Below, in pieces: positions 1 through 8,660 of a stretch of 64,000 nt of DNA. The position numbers and the translations under genes are program-made. The notes beneath the pieces are model-generated. The model was not told the DNA's origin and made no database searches. It saw only the letters and a program-made list of their open reading frames with translations. The DNA comes from Bacteroidia bacterium. GTDB taxonomy: Bacteria; Bacteroidota; Bacteroidia; Palsa-965. Every line of letters starts with the position of its first letter. Within the stretch, counting starts at the first letter, position 1. Location of the stretch: contig JALONL010000006.1 in assembly GCA_025454955.1 (NCBI GenBank), positions 1-64,000 of the forward strand. The letters run 5' to 3'.

Positions 1-136
1 TCTGTGGGGTTGGTTGGATGATCCCTTCTTCAGACCCCCCGAAAAGGCTGATTTGGCTCAGGTAAGGTTATTCTGAAAATTTATTTTGGACAGCTGTGAA
101 TCCAAAAGCAATAACGCAACCTCACATTAACATCTA

Positions 137-661
137 TCAGAAAAAAGGAAGTTCTTCCCGGAGATACCCTTTCCATTGATCAGGTATGTACTCATGAATA
201 TCAATATCGTAAAATGAACTGTAAAATTCACTTCTATCAAAATCGATAATGAAGAGTAATCGAATTGGCGTATCGTGAACAGAATTATAAAGTAATACAT
301 CTTTTATATCTACATAATCTTCTTGCATAACTTCCAAAAAATGTTCTTTATCCGACGGTCTTACTACAAGAAGATTCTCACGGAAATTAAATTCGGAATC
401 TTTCACATTCAATATACTTGGATCATATTTTGGATAATCCAAAATCCACCAGGCTATTGGGGCCATATAGTACCTCACATCATTGTTGGCCTTAATAGCA
501 CCAAGAAGATAGTGATTATTGACACGATTTTCAATATGGCTATTTATCATGGATTGTACTATTTTCCTGTCTGTTTTTAAGAAAGGCTTCAAACAGACTA
601 TTCTGAGATTGCTTTTTAAGTAAATGAAATTAAAGATACACTCAATTTTACAGTCTTTCAA
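137..661 (-). CDS. Hypothetical protein, possible immunity protein
   Basis: I do not recognise this 174-aa protein. It has no signal peptide or obvious membrane segment, and is rich in aromatic and acidic residues, as immunity proteins often are. It follows the 128-aa gene at 683-1069 and the toxin-like gene at 1073-5101 on the same strand with only 21 nt between, so it probably belongs to that cargo unit. The DNA is clearly more AT-rich than the structural genes upstream. The start is uncertain: an internal ATG about 38 codons in (MINSHIENR) could also serve. An orphan immunity gene from an earlier toxin tip is an alternative. Function is inferred from position only. Confidence 0.55.
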   Translation of the reverse strand: MKDCKIECIFNFIYLKSNLRIVCLKPFLKTDRKIVQSMINSHIENRVNNHYLLGAIKANNDVRYYMAPIAWWILDYPKYDPSILNVKDSEFNFRENLLVVRPSDKEHFLEVMQEDYVDIKDVLLYNSVHDTPIRLLFIIDFDRSEFYSSFYDIDIHEYIPDQWKGYLREELPFF

Positions 662-682
662 ATTGGTGGCTCAATCAATATA

Positions 683-1069
683 CTAAACATTAATATCGCT
701 TAATTCACTCTCCATATAACGACGTTTTTTTACTTTATTATTTATCCTGATATAATAAAAATATTCCCCATCTTTGTCATGATAGCCAATCCTATCAACT
801 TCTCCGACAACTTCAGGTCTTTCTAGTTCTTTGACAATTTGATTAAATTGAAATTTTGGAGAAGGCATAATAATAGATCCAGTAAAATCCTTTACACGTA
901 TAACTGTATTTATTAAACGAATATGAAAATACCCTTCATTATAGTCAAAGCAAAAAGCTAAGCCTATACCAAAATTAATTTTATCAATATCATCAGGATG
1001 AATAAGAGATACAGGGCTATGATTTCTGATCCAGTTATACGAAATCCAGTGATTTAGTTGAATTGCCAT
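683..1069 (-). CDS. Hypothetical protein, probable immunity partner of the upstream toxin-like gene
   Basis: This 128-aa soluble protein begins 3 nt after the stop codon of the 1342-aa cargo protein, the tight spacing normal for a polymorphic toxin and its cognate immunity protein. It is AT-rich like the toxin's C-terminal end and unlike the structural genes. No family was recognised. The N-terminus reads MAIQLNHWISYNW and the tail is basic then acidic (KKRRYMESELSD). The immunity role is inferred from coupling, size and composition. It could also be an adaptor or chaperone for loading the cargo. Confidence 0.65.
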   Translation of the reverse strand: MAIQLNHWISYNWIRNHSPVSLIHPDDIDKINFGIGLAFCFDYNEGYFHIRLINTVIRVKDFTGSIIMPSPKFQFNQIVKELERPEVVGEVDRIGYHDKDGEYFYYIRINNKVKKRRYMESELSDINV

Positions 1070-1072
1070 TTT

Positions 1073-4000
1073 TTATTTTTTAAACGTTTTGAATCCCTCA
1101 AAATTAGGAGAAAAACTTTTGGAAGAGAATTTTTGCATAAATGAATTTTCAATTGCAATAATCATTTCATTAAACGGCTTAAAGTGACCAGATATATTAT
1201 CAACACTATAGATTTTCCCTCCCCTAAACTCTACTATGCCTGCTCCTTGAGTAATGGGGTTTTTTCCCCCTATTAAGGTTGGATGTGGCGCTTTTCCATC
1301 AAATGGTGCTGGATAACCCTTTGCTCTTGTGCCAATAATAATATTTCCTTCAATATCAATTACAAACATAAACTGTCCATCAAGAACTTGTTTCTGATTG
1401 GGCATTCTTAACTTACCACTTTGTGGATTAACAACAATATCTTCTATGTTCATGGCTGTTGGGTTATCAAGATATTCCCCATTTACAACTAAACCCTTAT
1501 TCTCATCAATTAATCTCATATCAGGCTCTACCCTTTTGGTTCTTTTTTCCCATCTATTAATGTATTCTTGATTAAGATACTCATTATCAACAAACTCATC
1601 AACTGGTTGATATCTTTGTGACTTAGTGTTCGCTGTCAACTTGGTTTTCGGCTTCGGCGTAAACACACTCTTAATAGTCTTAGGTGCTTTAATAATTCCT
1701 GCAATCGGCTTCACCACCAACGTATTCACAGTCTTATCAATACCCCTGAAAAACACACCTGCATCTTTCTCCAGCAACCCAAAACCCTCTGAAATATTCT
1801 TATAAGTTTTCTGCTGCCATGTGCGCGGCATCTCTCCCCCACCCCATTGTTGTCTGTTAAACTCTCCAAAATCTTTCAGCTTCTGATTGTACTTCGAAAG
1901 TGTTTTCGAAGGCTTCGAATTCTTAATTGTTTTTACAGTGCGTGTATAATTCAAACGCAATTTACTATTGCGCACACTCATTGGCAATCGTTTCGGCCCA
2001 CGCGCACCCCGCGCGCCCAGCAACGTAAGCAGCACTGTGATTCCCGATTCAGTACCCCGCTTGGTACGTTGATAATCACTCAATGTTTCGCCCGTCCACG
2101 AATCTTTTCCGGTGCTCGATTCAATTAATCCTGTTACGCCAAACGCATCTGCCAACGCCCAGCCCACTCCTTCCCAGCCCTGCCCCATTTGTAAACGATT
2201 TACCAATGACGAGAGGAAGGTAAACGCCATCATCACCATGCCAATCAGCAACATGGCACCAAGAATGGTAGAGCATAATCCAAGTGCCACAAGCACAATG
2301 GCTAACGCAATTACAATGAGCAGACCCACTATGATACTTCCAATGGCATCGAGCACAGCTTCCCACCACGACTTTCCGGCTTCTTCTGCAGCTTCGGTGG
2401 CACGTTCTTTCAGATCGTCGGTAAGCGGGGCTTTGGCTGCAAGAAGATTTTCGTCCGTTTCGGCTTTAAGTTCATCGCGGAACTTGTCGTTGGTAGCTTT
2501 CAGTTTGCCTTTGCGTTCTTTAATTGCCTTGTCAACCTCGGTATAGGCACCATCAATCAATTTATCTAAGGTTACCGGAAGTTTGTCTGCCAGTTTTTGC
2601 GACTCTGTTTTAAAACCATTATAGGTCTTGGCAAAACCGGCTTTTGTGGCATTGGCCAGTTTTGTGGCTTTTGCATTAACACTTACTGCCCCTTCATTCG
2701 ATTTGGCCACAGAAGAAGTAAATCCTTCGCTGAGTTTGTTTTTCAATTCATCGGTAAGTTCAGCCGTTTCGGTAACAGAACTTCCTGCAGTATTTTGTAT
2801 TTCAGCAATCGAATCGGCAGTGAGTGTCTGGTAGGCTGTCTCTTCTACTCCTGGTTGGGGAACCAATTGAGTGATAGAGTGCTCCACCATCTGATCTATT
2901 TCCAGTTCGGTCTGTAAATCCTGCTGCTCTAAGGAAGCAAATAGTTCCTGTTCGGCCTGAACAGATTCTTCCAGTAATCGGGTTTCTGATTGTTTGAATT
3001 TTTGAATCGCTGATTTTTCCTGTTTGGCTAATACAGCAAGTGCTGCTTTCTCATTTTTTGTCACAGCATCAATCGCTGCTTTGTACTGAGCCGTAAGTGC
3101 CTGTTGGTTTTGCTCATTTAATTTATCTAACTCCGGAGCAATCTGGTCGCGGGTATTTTCAATTTGTAAAATTGTATCATCGGTATATTGATCAAAACCG
3201 CCGTCAAATTCTTCGGCCCGTGCCATCAGGTCTTCTTTCATCGGCTGCTTTTGTGCAAGTATTTCATCCCTTGCACCAAGCGACACCTCAATAGCTGCTT
3301 TGCGTTGTTCTTTCCGGGTATCATCATTACCCGGGTACTTCGCGGCAACCTGATTGCCAACCGAAACCGAAGATATTGCGGCCTGATTTAATTCAGTATC
3401 CACACGCTTTCCTTCGTTGGCCGCAATATTATATGGCTCTTGCTTTTGTTCACTAACATATTGCAGAAAATCATTCTTCCTGTTTTCTGCTTCTTCAAAC
3501 AGTTTAAGGCGTTTATCGCCGGTGGTTTTCGTTAAAGCCTGTTGTTGCTTCTTATAATGTTGTTCAATCTGCTTTCTGGATCTTGACGCTTCTGTGGAAA
3601 TGAGTGAACGCTGCGACGAAAAATGTGTGCTGATGCTCATACAAACTGCCTGCATTTCCAACTGGTAATTTGCCCGGCTTTGAGCCAGTTCCATTGAAAA
3701 TGCAGCCCGTCTGGCCGCATTTTGTTCATGCATTTTTGCCTTCTCGCTATCTCCGGCAGCAATAACCTGAGCTTTTAATCCTTCAAGAACAGCCTGTTCT
3801 ACAATAGGTAATGGCTCTTCTTCTCCTTCGGGAGATTCAGAAATACTTTCACCTGCTAAATCTGTATCGGCAGGAATTTCCTGACCGAATGAAGCCACTG
3901 GCTCAGGTGCAGCAGGTTCTTCTGATTTTTCCTTTGTCTTTTCTGTTTGACTTTGTATATTTTCTTCTGCCTGTGAAAGATCAGACGATAGTTTTTCATC

Positions 4001-5101
4001 ACCCTTCAGCGACTGCGATTCAATATCTTCTGCTTTTTTATTTATTGATAAATCTTCCTGCTCTTTCTGCTTCGATAAAGGTTGTGCCGAAGATTCAGTA
4101 CTTGTTTGCTGTTCAGGTAAACCTGTTTTTGATTTAAAAACTTCTGTCCCCGGCTTTGGCTCAAGCAAAGTAGGTTGTCCCTTAGTGCGTTTAGCCTTTA
4201 CCGGAAGTTGAGACTCCGCTTCACGAACCTCACTTTCCATCACTTTATCGTGACTGGATTCAATTTGTGAAATTGCCTCTGACTTATCTGCCGCAGGTTC
4301 TTTAAGTTCTGGTTTATGATTTACACCTTCCTTCCGCCTCTTCTCCTCTTCTGTTTCCTCCATTTTCGGCTGCGGGTTTATCACCGCGGGCTGCTCCACC
4401 GCATTCTTCGTGGCATCCAGAGGCGTAACCTGCCCGTTTACTTTCTGTACTTCTGAACGCTGCTGCGGTGATAAAGGCTGTTCTTTTTTTGCATCGGACA
4501 ACGGCGAAGCCGTTAAATTCTGAGCCTGCGAAGAATTTGTATTCTGCTCAGTCGCTTTAAATTCCGACAACGGCGAAGCCGTTTGAGAACCCGTCAAATT
4601 CTGAGCCTGCGAAGAATTTGTAGTATGCTCCGTAGCCTTAGATTCCGACAACGGCGAAGCCGTTTGAGAACTCGTCAAATTCTGAGCCTGCGAAGAATCC
4701 TTCCCCATCCCCGAAAAATTCTCACCTCCGCTCCCCTTCACTCCGCTCTCGCTCTGCTTCTCACTCTGCAAACCGCTCTGCTTCTCACTCTGCACTCCGC
4801 TCTCGCTCTGTTTCTCACTCTTACCATCCGCTTCTTCCCGCAACCTCATCCGCAAATTATGCCCCAAAGCCCGCTGATGAAAATCCCAACCCCCAAAAGA
4901 AAATGCCCACTGCATCTCACGCACACTCAACTTCTTCCCCTTCATCATCTGCCGCTGCACATGCTGAACCAAATGCGCAGGATTACCCGAACCCTTAAAA
5001 TCATCCCCCAAATCCGACAAATTACTCATCTCCGCCGGAAAACCCGGCTGCAAAGAATTCTGCTGAGAGGACGGCGACGAAGGCTGATGAACACGTTCCA
5101 T
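1073..5101 (-). CDS. Large eCIS cargo/effector with polymorphic-toxin-like C-terminus
   Basis: This 1342-aa protein is modular. Residues 1-430 are disordered and Gln/Ser/Glu-rich, with tandem repeats around residues 100-205 (SEKQSESGV and SSQAQNLT...TASPLS units). Residues 430-900 are Ala/Gln/Glu/Lys-rich and predicted coiled coil. A hydrophobic stretch lies at about 910-965, followed by a Gly-rich linker. From about residue 1157 the DNA becomes AT-rich and encodes a globular end with HPTLIGGK (about 1274) and SGHFKP (about 1305), a pattern I associate with exchangeable tips of polymorphic toxins, though I cannot name the family. It is the last large gene of the eCIS locus and is followed at once by two small candidate immunity genes. 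No HExxH (DUF4157-like) motif was seen. The helical middle could also make it a tape measure or a tape-measure/effector fusion. Confidence 0.7.
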   Translation of the reverse strand: MERVHQPSSPSSQQNSLQPGFPAEMSNLSDLGDDFKGSGNPAHLVQHVQRQMMKGKKLSVREMQWAFSFGGWDFHQRALGHNLRMRLREEADGKSEKQSESGVQSEKQSGLQSEKQSESGVKGSGGENFSGMGKDSSQAQNLTSSQTASPLSESKATEHTTNSSQAQNLTGSQTASPLSEFKATEQNTNSSQAQNLTASPLSDAKKEQPLSPQQRSEVQKVNGQVTPLDATKNAVEQPAVINPQPKMEETEEEKRRKEGVNHKPELKEPAADKSEAISQIESSHDKVMESEVREAESQLPVKAKRTKGQPTLLEPKPGTEVFKSKTGLPEQQTSTESSAQPLSKQKEQEDLSINKKAEDIESQSLKGDEKLSSDLSQAEENIQSQTEKTKEKSEEPAAPEPVASFGQEIPADTDLAGESISESPEGEEEPLPIVEQAVLEGLKAQVIAAGDSEKAKMHEQNAARRAAFSMELAQSRANYQLEMQAVCMSISTHFSSQRSLISTEASRSRKQIEQHYKKQQQALTKTTGDKRLKLFEEAENRKNDFLQYVSEQKQEPYNIAANEGKRVDTELNQAAISSVSVGNQVAAKYPGNDDTRKEQRKAAIEVSLGARDEILAQKQPMKEDLMARAEEFDGGFDQYTDDTILQIENTRDQIAPELDKLNEQNQQALTAQYKAAIDAVTKNEKAALAVLAKQEKSAIQKFKQSETRLLEESVQAEQELFASLEQQDLQTELEIDQMVEHSITQLVPQPGVEETAYQTLTADSIAEIQNTAGSSVTETAELTDELKNKLSEGFTSSVAKSNEGAVSVNAKATKLANATKAGFAKTYNGFKTESQKLADKLPVTLDKLIDGAYTEVDKAIKERKGKLKATNDKFRDELKAETDENLLAAKAPLTDDLKERATEAAEEAGKSWWEAVLDAIGSIIVGLLIVIALAIVLVALGLCSTILGAMLLIGMVMMAFTFLSSLVNRLQMGQGWEGVGWALADAFGVTGLIESSTGKDSWTGETLSDYQRTKRGTESGITVLLTLLGARGARGPKRLPMSVRNSKLRLNYTRTVKTIKNSKPSKTLSKYNQKLKDFGEFNRQQWGGGEMPRTWQQKTYKNISEGFGLLEKDAGVFFRGIDKTVNTLVVKPIAGIIKAPKTIKSVFTPKPKTKLTANTKSQRYQPVDEFVDNEYLNQEYINRWEKRTKRVEPDMRLIDENKGLVVNGEYLDNPTAMNIEDIVVNPQSGKLRMPNQKQVLDGQFMFVIDIEGNIIIGTRAKGYPAPFDGKAPHPTLIGGKNPITQGAGIVEFRGGKIYSVDNISGHFKPFNEMIIAIENSFMQKFSSKSFSPNFEGFKTFKK
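4495..4730 (-). repeat. In-gene tandem repeats, 27-codon unit
   Basis: Two 81-bp units and a third partial one encode SSQAQNLT(S/G)SQTASPLSE(S/F)KATE(H/Q) copies in the disordered head of the cargo protein. The copies are nearly identical in DNA (conserved core GACAACGGCGAAGCCGTT), so they are recent or homogenised. Just downstream a shorter SEKQSESG repeat runs at about 4735-4815. Confidence 0.85.
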
Positions 5102-5240
5102 TACTTTTCAATTATCAAAAACAAACTTTTACGAGGGCATTCACCCTTAAAAAAAGCAACAGCCGGAAGACCTTTTCCAAAACTCCCGGCCGTATGCTTT
5201 TTCGGGGCGGTTTTATTTTCACACCAAGACATTATTATCG

Positions 5241-5297
5241 AAAAAAACAGCAGCAGCGCATACACGTTATACTCCGGGGTTGTGTATGCGCACGCTG
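5241..5297 (-). terminator. Intrinsic terminator after the 1113-aa eCIS gene
   Basis: On the minus strand, just after the stop at 5307, a stem pairs GCGCATACAC (5256-5265) with GTGTATGCGC (5282-5291), extended by CAGC/GCTG (5251-5254 with 5294-5297). A run of seven T follows (plus-strand A at 5241-5247). This suggests that the structural operon ends here and that the cargo gene starting at 5101 has its own promoter in 5102-5240, where I could not identify a convincing promoter. Confidence 0.6.
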
Positions 5298-5306
5298 CCG
5301 CCTGTA

Positions 5307-8300
5307 TTACGCCACAGGATTATCCTGATTGGACTGCAACTGATTTAACGGCGCAGGAAAACGTTCGGTCACCGACAAAATCACCCGCGCTCGGTTCGAA
5401 CGCGTTTTGGTCACTGCCGGGCTCTGCGTGGCATCCACCGTTTCAAACACATAATCAAAATAATCGCTTATGATGAGTTGTGCCGGCGGTGTATAGCGGA
5501 ACACCTCTTCGCCGTTTACCGTGGCTATTTGCACACGTCCGCCCATGGCGGTGGTAAACGTGGCGCGTGTGGCCTGGCCCTGACTGTTGAGACCGTACAA
5601 ACGCAGATCGAAATTGCGGTTGTAGTTTACCCAACGCTCCACGCTGATGTTGATCGGCTGCGTGGTCTGGTTCGAGCCCGGAAGTACGGGGATGCCGTAA
5701 GTGTTCTCGGCAAAGGCAAAGTCGCCGGGGTTGTAGTCGTTAAACTGGAGCATGGAATAAGAGGGCTGCAGCAACTCGTCATCAGTGGGCGTGGGAATTT
5801 CTTCGCAGAAACAATCGCAGCTTATCGGATAAGGCAGCGAAAAGTCGGCAATGGCCTGGTCGGCCAGCACGGGCGTAAGCGCCGGGTTTACCAGTACAGC
5901 CACATTCGTATTGCTGGCCGAACGCTCGGCGGGATTTATGGCCACGTTGCTGCTCTGCAGGGTCTGCGACTGAAGCGTTACATTCTCGCCCGGATAAACC
6001 ACCACAAACGTGCCGCCGGGCTGCACACCGGCTTTGTGATCTACGCCGGGGTGACGACGAATGAAGTTTTTAAACAGCGACGGATCGTTGGCCATTACAA
6101 AACCTACGCGGTAGAGATACTGGTAATACACCTTCTCAATAGCGCGGTAAGTCTGATCGCTGATGAGGCTGTTTAAAAACCAGATCTGCTCCGAAGCCCA
6201 CTGGCCAAAGCTGAAGTAGAACTCCTGCGGGAAACGCGCAGCAAGCGTGTGCGTAACCTGATCGAGCAGCAGCATGAGATTGGCTTTGGCGTTTACGGCA
6301 CTTGCCACTAAAGCCTGATACGAAAGCAGGAAGCTCGTATCCACAGTGAGCGTGGTGTTGGGTGCGGCCAGCGGAATTTCTTCGCCCACTACCTGCGGAC
6401 GATAACCGAAATCAAATTCGCTCAGCGTTTCGGCAAGTACCACATCGTTAAGCAGATTATTCAGGTAGCGGATCATACCGGTGTTCTGGCCGATGATTGC
6501 TGTAAGGTCTGAAATTACATTGCCAATGGTGCTGGGCCTGTTTGCCACAGGTGCGGGTAATGTGGCCAGTACATAATCGACCGCCATGGAGCTTGGCTGT
6601 AACACGTTATTGGGCCCGGCCGGTACACGCGGCTCCACATAATCATGCAAAACAGATGACGAAGAATTGTTGGAGGACGGTGAAGCAATCCGCTCTGTAC
6701 TCCTGTTTGCCGGAGGGGGTTCAGAAGGTGTGGAATTAGCAAGCAGTGGTTCCGACGGCGAATTACGCTGTGCCACGTAAGTAGTAGAATCGACCAACAC
6801 CGGATTGTTAAGCACCGAGTTAATTGTCTGGGTGCTGAAAGCCACCGAAGTGCGTGAAGAAGTACTGGTGGTTTCGAGGAAAAGCTGATCGAAGAAATCG
6901 CCGCCGCTTTGTACGTAGTTCTGCAAATTGGTGGCGCGCTGCAACCAGCCTCCGAGTTTGGCTTTGAGTTCGGCACGCAGGCTGCGGTAAAGTACATCGA
7001 GATCGTTGTACGGACAAACAGCCTTGGCCTGTGCGGCTGTAAGCTGGCCCTGCAAACGAACAGCCATTACATTAAACGGCAGGTTGTAGGTGGTTCTGAT
7101 GGTATCAATATCAGTCAGCACCTGCGAGTAATTTTTCTTCAGATAACCTTCGATACGCAGGAAATTGTACGGATCAAGATCAAAGTTGAGCGGCTTGGTA
7201 ATGTAGTTGCCGTTTATCGACGTGTTATTCTGATTGTGGTAACCAAGCACCGGATAATCTGTTCCCGAACCTATTCCGCGACGAAGATTTTCGTAATTCC
7301 ACTGCGATTCGAGCGATACATTGAGTGCCGCAGGAAGCGAAGTAAAATTGGAAATATCGTTTTGGTAGTAATACGGAATGGCGCGTGGCGTGAGATAAGT
7401 CTGCTTCTCTACACTTGGGGTAATGAGAATGGTCTGGTTGCCGCTCGGATTGTGAATAAGGTTGCCATTGAATGTTTCCATGAGCAGCACCATGCGCTTG
7501 TGCAGCACAATTACATGCTGTTCAAGTTCATGCTGGCCGGCCGATGCCTGTGAAGCAATAAAATTGGTGCGATAAGGCATAACCGAATATTGGCCGTTGT
7601 TTTGGGCAAAACCCAGCACAAGATGTTTGGGGAAATATCCGCTCGATACGCAGCAGCGCGAAATGAGATCAGCCGAGGCTTCGCGGAATTCGTTGTAGGC
7701 CAGCAGCAGGTCTTTCATAAAATCGTAGAAATACTGCGCCCCCATGTAGTTGGGCCCGGTTACATTGATGTTGTTAATGATATTGTCCCACACCGATTTG
7801 TAGGCCGCAATGCTGCCCGCAGTTACCGGATTGCTGCCATACACCGGCTGCAGAATGGGCTGGAAAACCTGATACGAATCGCGGATAAGATCGAAAATGC
7901 TCGGGATATTTCCGTTAGTATCATACACTTTGCGCAATGCAGTGACGTAATTTTGCTGGAAGCTGAAATAGTTGCTTGATTCGGTCCCGGCGGGACTGAA
8001 CAGCGGACGAAGCATGCGCACATCGGGCATGGCGAAACGGGCAGAGAACGTTACATTGGCTGCCAGCATATCGGCCTGAATGATGCTGCTTACATCGGTT
8101 TCGTTGGCCAGCAGCGCGCGAAGCGTAAACACACGATCCATTCCCAGATCGTCGCACGCACGGCCCAGGCACGAATGCAAATCCACATCTTTGCATTCGA
8201 GAAACAACAGTACTACCTTGCGGCCACCGTTGTTGGGGCCTGTGCCATCGACAAATGCCTGCGAAAGCGGACTTGTACTCGTAACGGTTGAACTGGCTTC

Positions 8301-8648
8301 GTACATTTCCCAAAGCGGAACCTGCAGAAGCGATGAATCCAGAAACGGATCATAACTCACACCCGAAGGAAGCGTGTAAGGCTTGTACTTCGTATAGGCT
8401 TTGCCGGTGATGGAAATCAGAAAACCTTCGGTTGTTACACCTTTGCCTTCGGTAATTTTTACCACCACATCGTTGCCCGCCGGACTAACCGACTGTTCGA
8501 GGCCGCATACAATACCAACCCCGATCAGCCGGGTGCGTGTGATTCGTGTTTGCTCGTCGAGATAACCAGCAAGAAGATTCAGTTGCGAGCTGGTGAGTAC
8601 CTGATTATTCTCAAAAACAGGATACCGTGAAAGAAGATTGTTACTCAT
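5307..8648 (-). CDS. Large eCIS structural protein, probably baseplate-associated
   Basis: This 1113-aa protein starts with MSNNLLSRYPVFENNQVLT and a segment (to about residue 80) rich in short beta-like stretches. The middle is mixed, with a Ser/Pro/Asn-rich linker near residues 620-660, and the end is beta-rich. There is no signal peptide or membrane helix. It lies 12 nt downstream of the 1546-aa baseplate-like gene in the same operon. I recognise no named domain. Position after the J-like proteins suggests a baseplate, wedge or fibre-connector role, by analogy with the Afp12-13 region. The function is inferred from context only. Confidence 0.65.
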   Translation of the reverse strand: MSNNLLSRYPVFENNQVLTSSQLNLLAGYLDEQTRITRTRLIGVGIVCGLEQSVSPAGNDVVVKITEGKGVTTEGFLISITGKAYTKYKPYTLPSGVSYDPFLDSSLLQVPLWEMYEASSTVTSTSPLSQAFVDGTGPNNGGRKVVLLFLECKDVDLHSCLGRACDDLGMDRVFTLRALLANETDVSSIIQADMLAANVTFSARFAMPDVRMLRPLFSPAGTESSNYFSFQQNYVTALRKVYDTNGNIPSIFDLIRDSYQVFQPILQPVYGSNPVTAGSIAAYKSVWDNIINNINVTGPNYMGAQYFYDFMKDLLLAYNEFREASADLISRCCVSSGYFPKHLVLGFAQNNGQYSVMPYRTNFIASQASAGQHELEQHVIVLHKRMVLLMETFNGNLIHNPSGNQTILITPSVEKQTYLTPRAIPYYYQNDISNFTSLPAALNVSLESQWNYENLRRGIGSGTDYPVLGYHNQNNTSINGNYITKPLNFDLDPYNFLRIEGYLKKNYSQVLTDIDTIRTTYNLPFNVMAVRLQGQLTAAQAKAVCPYNDLDVLYRSLRAELKAKLGGWLQRATNLQNYVQSGGDFFDQLFLETTSTSSRTSVAFSTQTINSVLNNPVLVDSTTYVAQRNSPSEPLLANSTPSEPPPANRSTERIASPSSNNSSSSVLHDYVEPRVPAGPNNVLQPSSMAVDYVLATLPAPVANRPSTIGNVISDLTAIIGQNTGMIRYLNNLLNDVVLAETLSEFDFGYRPQVVGEEIPLAAPNTTLTVDTSFLLSYQALVASAVNAKANLMLLLDQVTHTLAARFPQEFYFSFGQWASEQIWFLNSLISDQTYRAIEKVYYQYLYRVGFVMANDPSLFKNFIRRHPGVDHKAGVQPGGTFVVVYPGENVTLQSQTLQSSNVAINPAERSASNTNVAVLVNPALTPVLADQAIADFSLPYPISCDCFCEEIPTPTDDELLQPSYSMLQFNDYNPGDFAFAENTYGIPVLPGSNQTTQPINISVERWVNYNRNFDLRLYGLNSQGQATRATFTTAMGGRVQIATVNGEEVFRYTPPAQLIISDYFDYVFETVDATQSPAVTKTRSNRARVILSVTERFPAPLNQLQSNQDNPVA

Positions 8649-8660
8649 GGTTGATCGGAA

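Noticed and set aside
2112..2546. Plus-strand open frame of 144 codons inside the cargo gene
   Set aside because: It is a shadow of the minus-strand gene, with no family signal and low-complexity Ser/Ala content.
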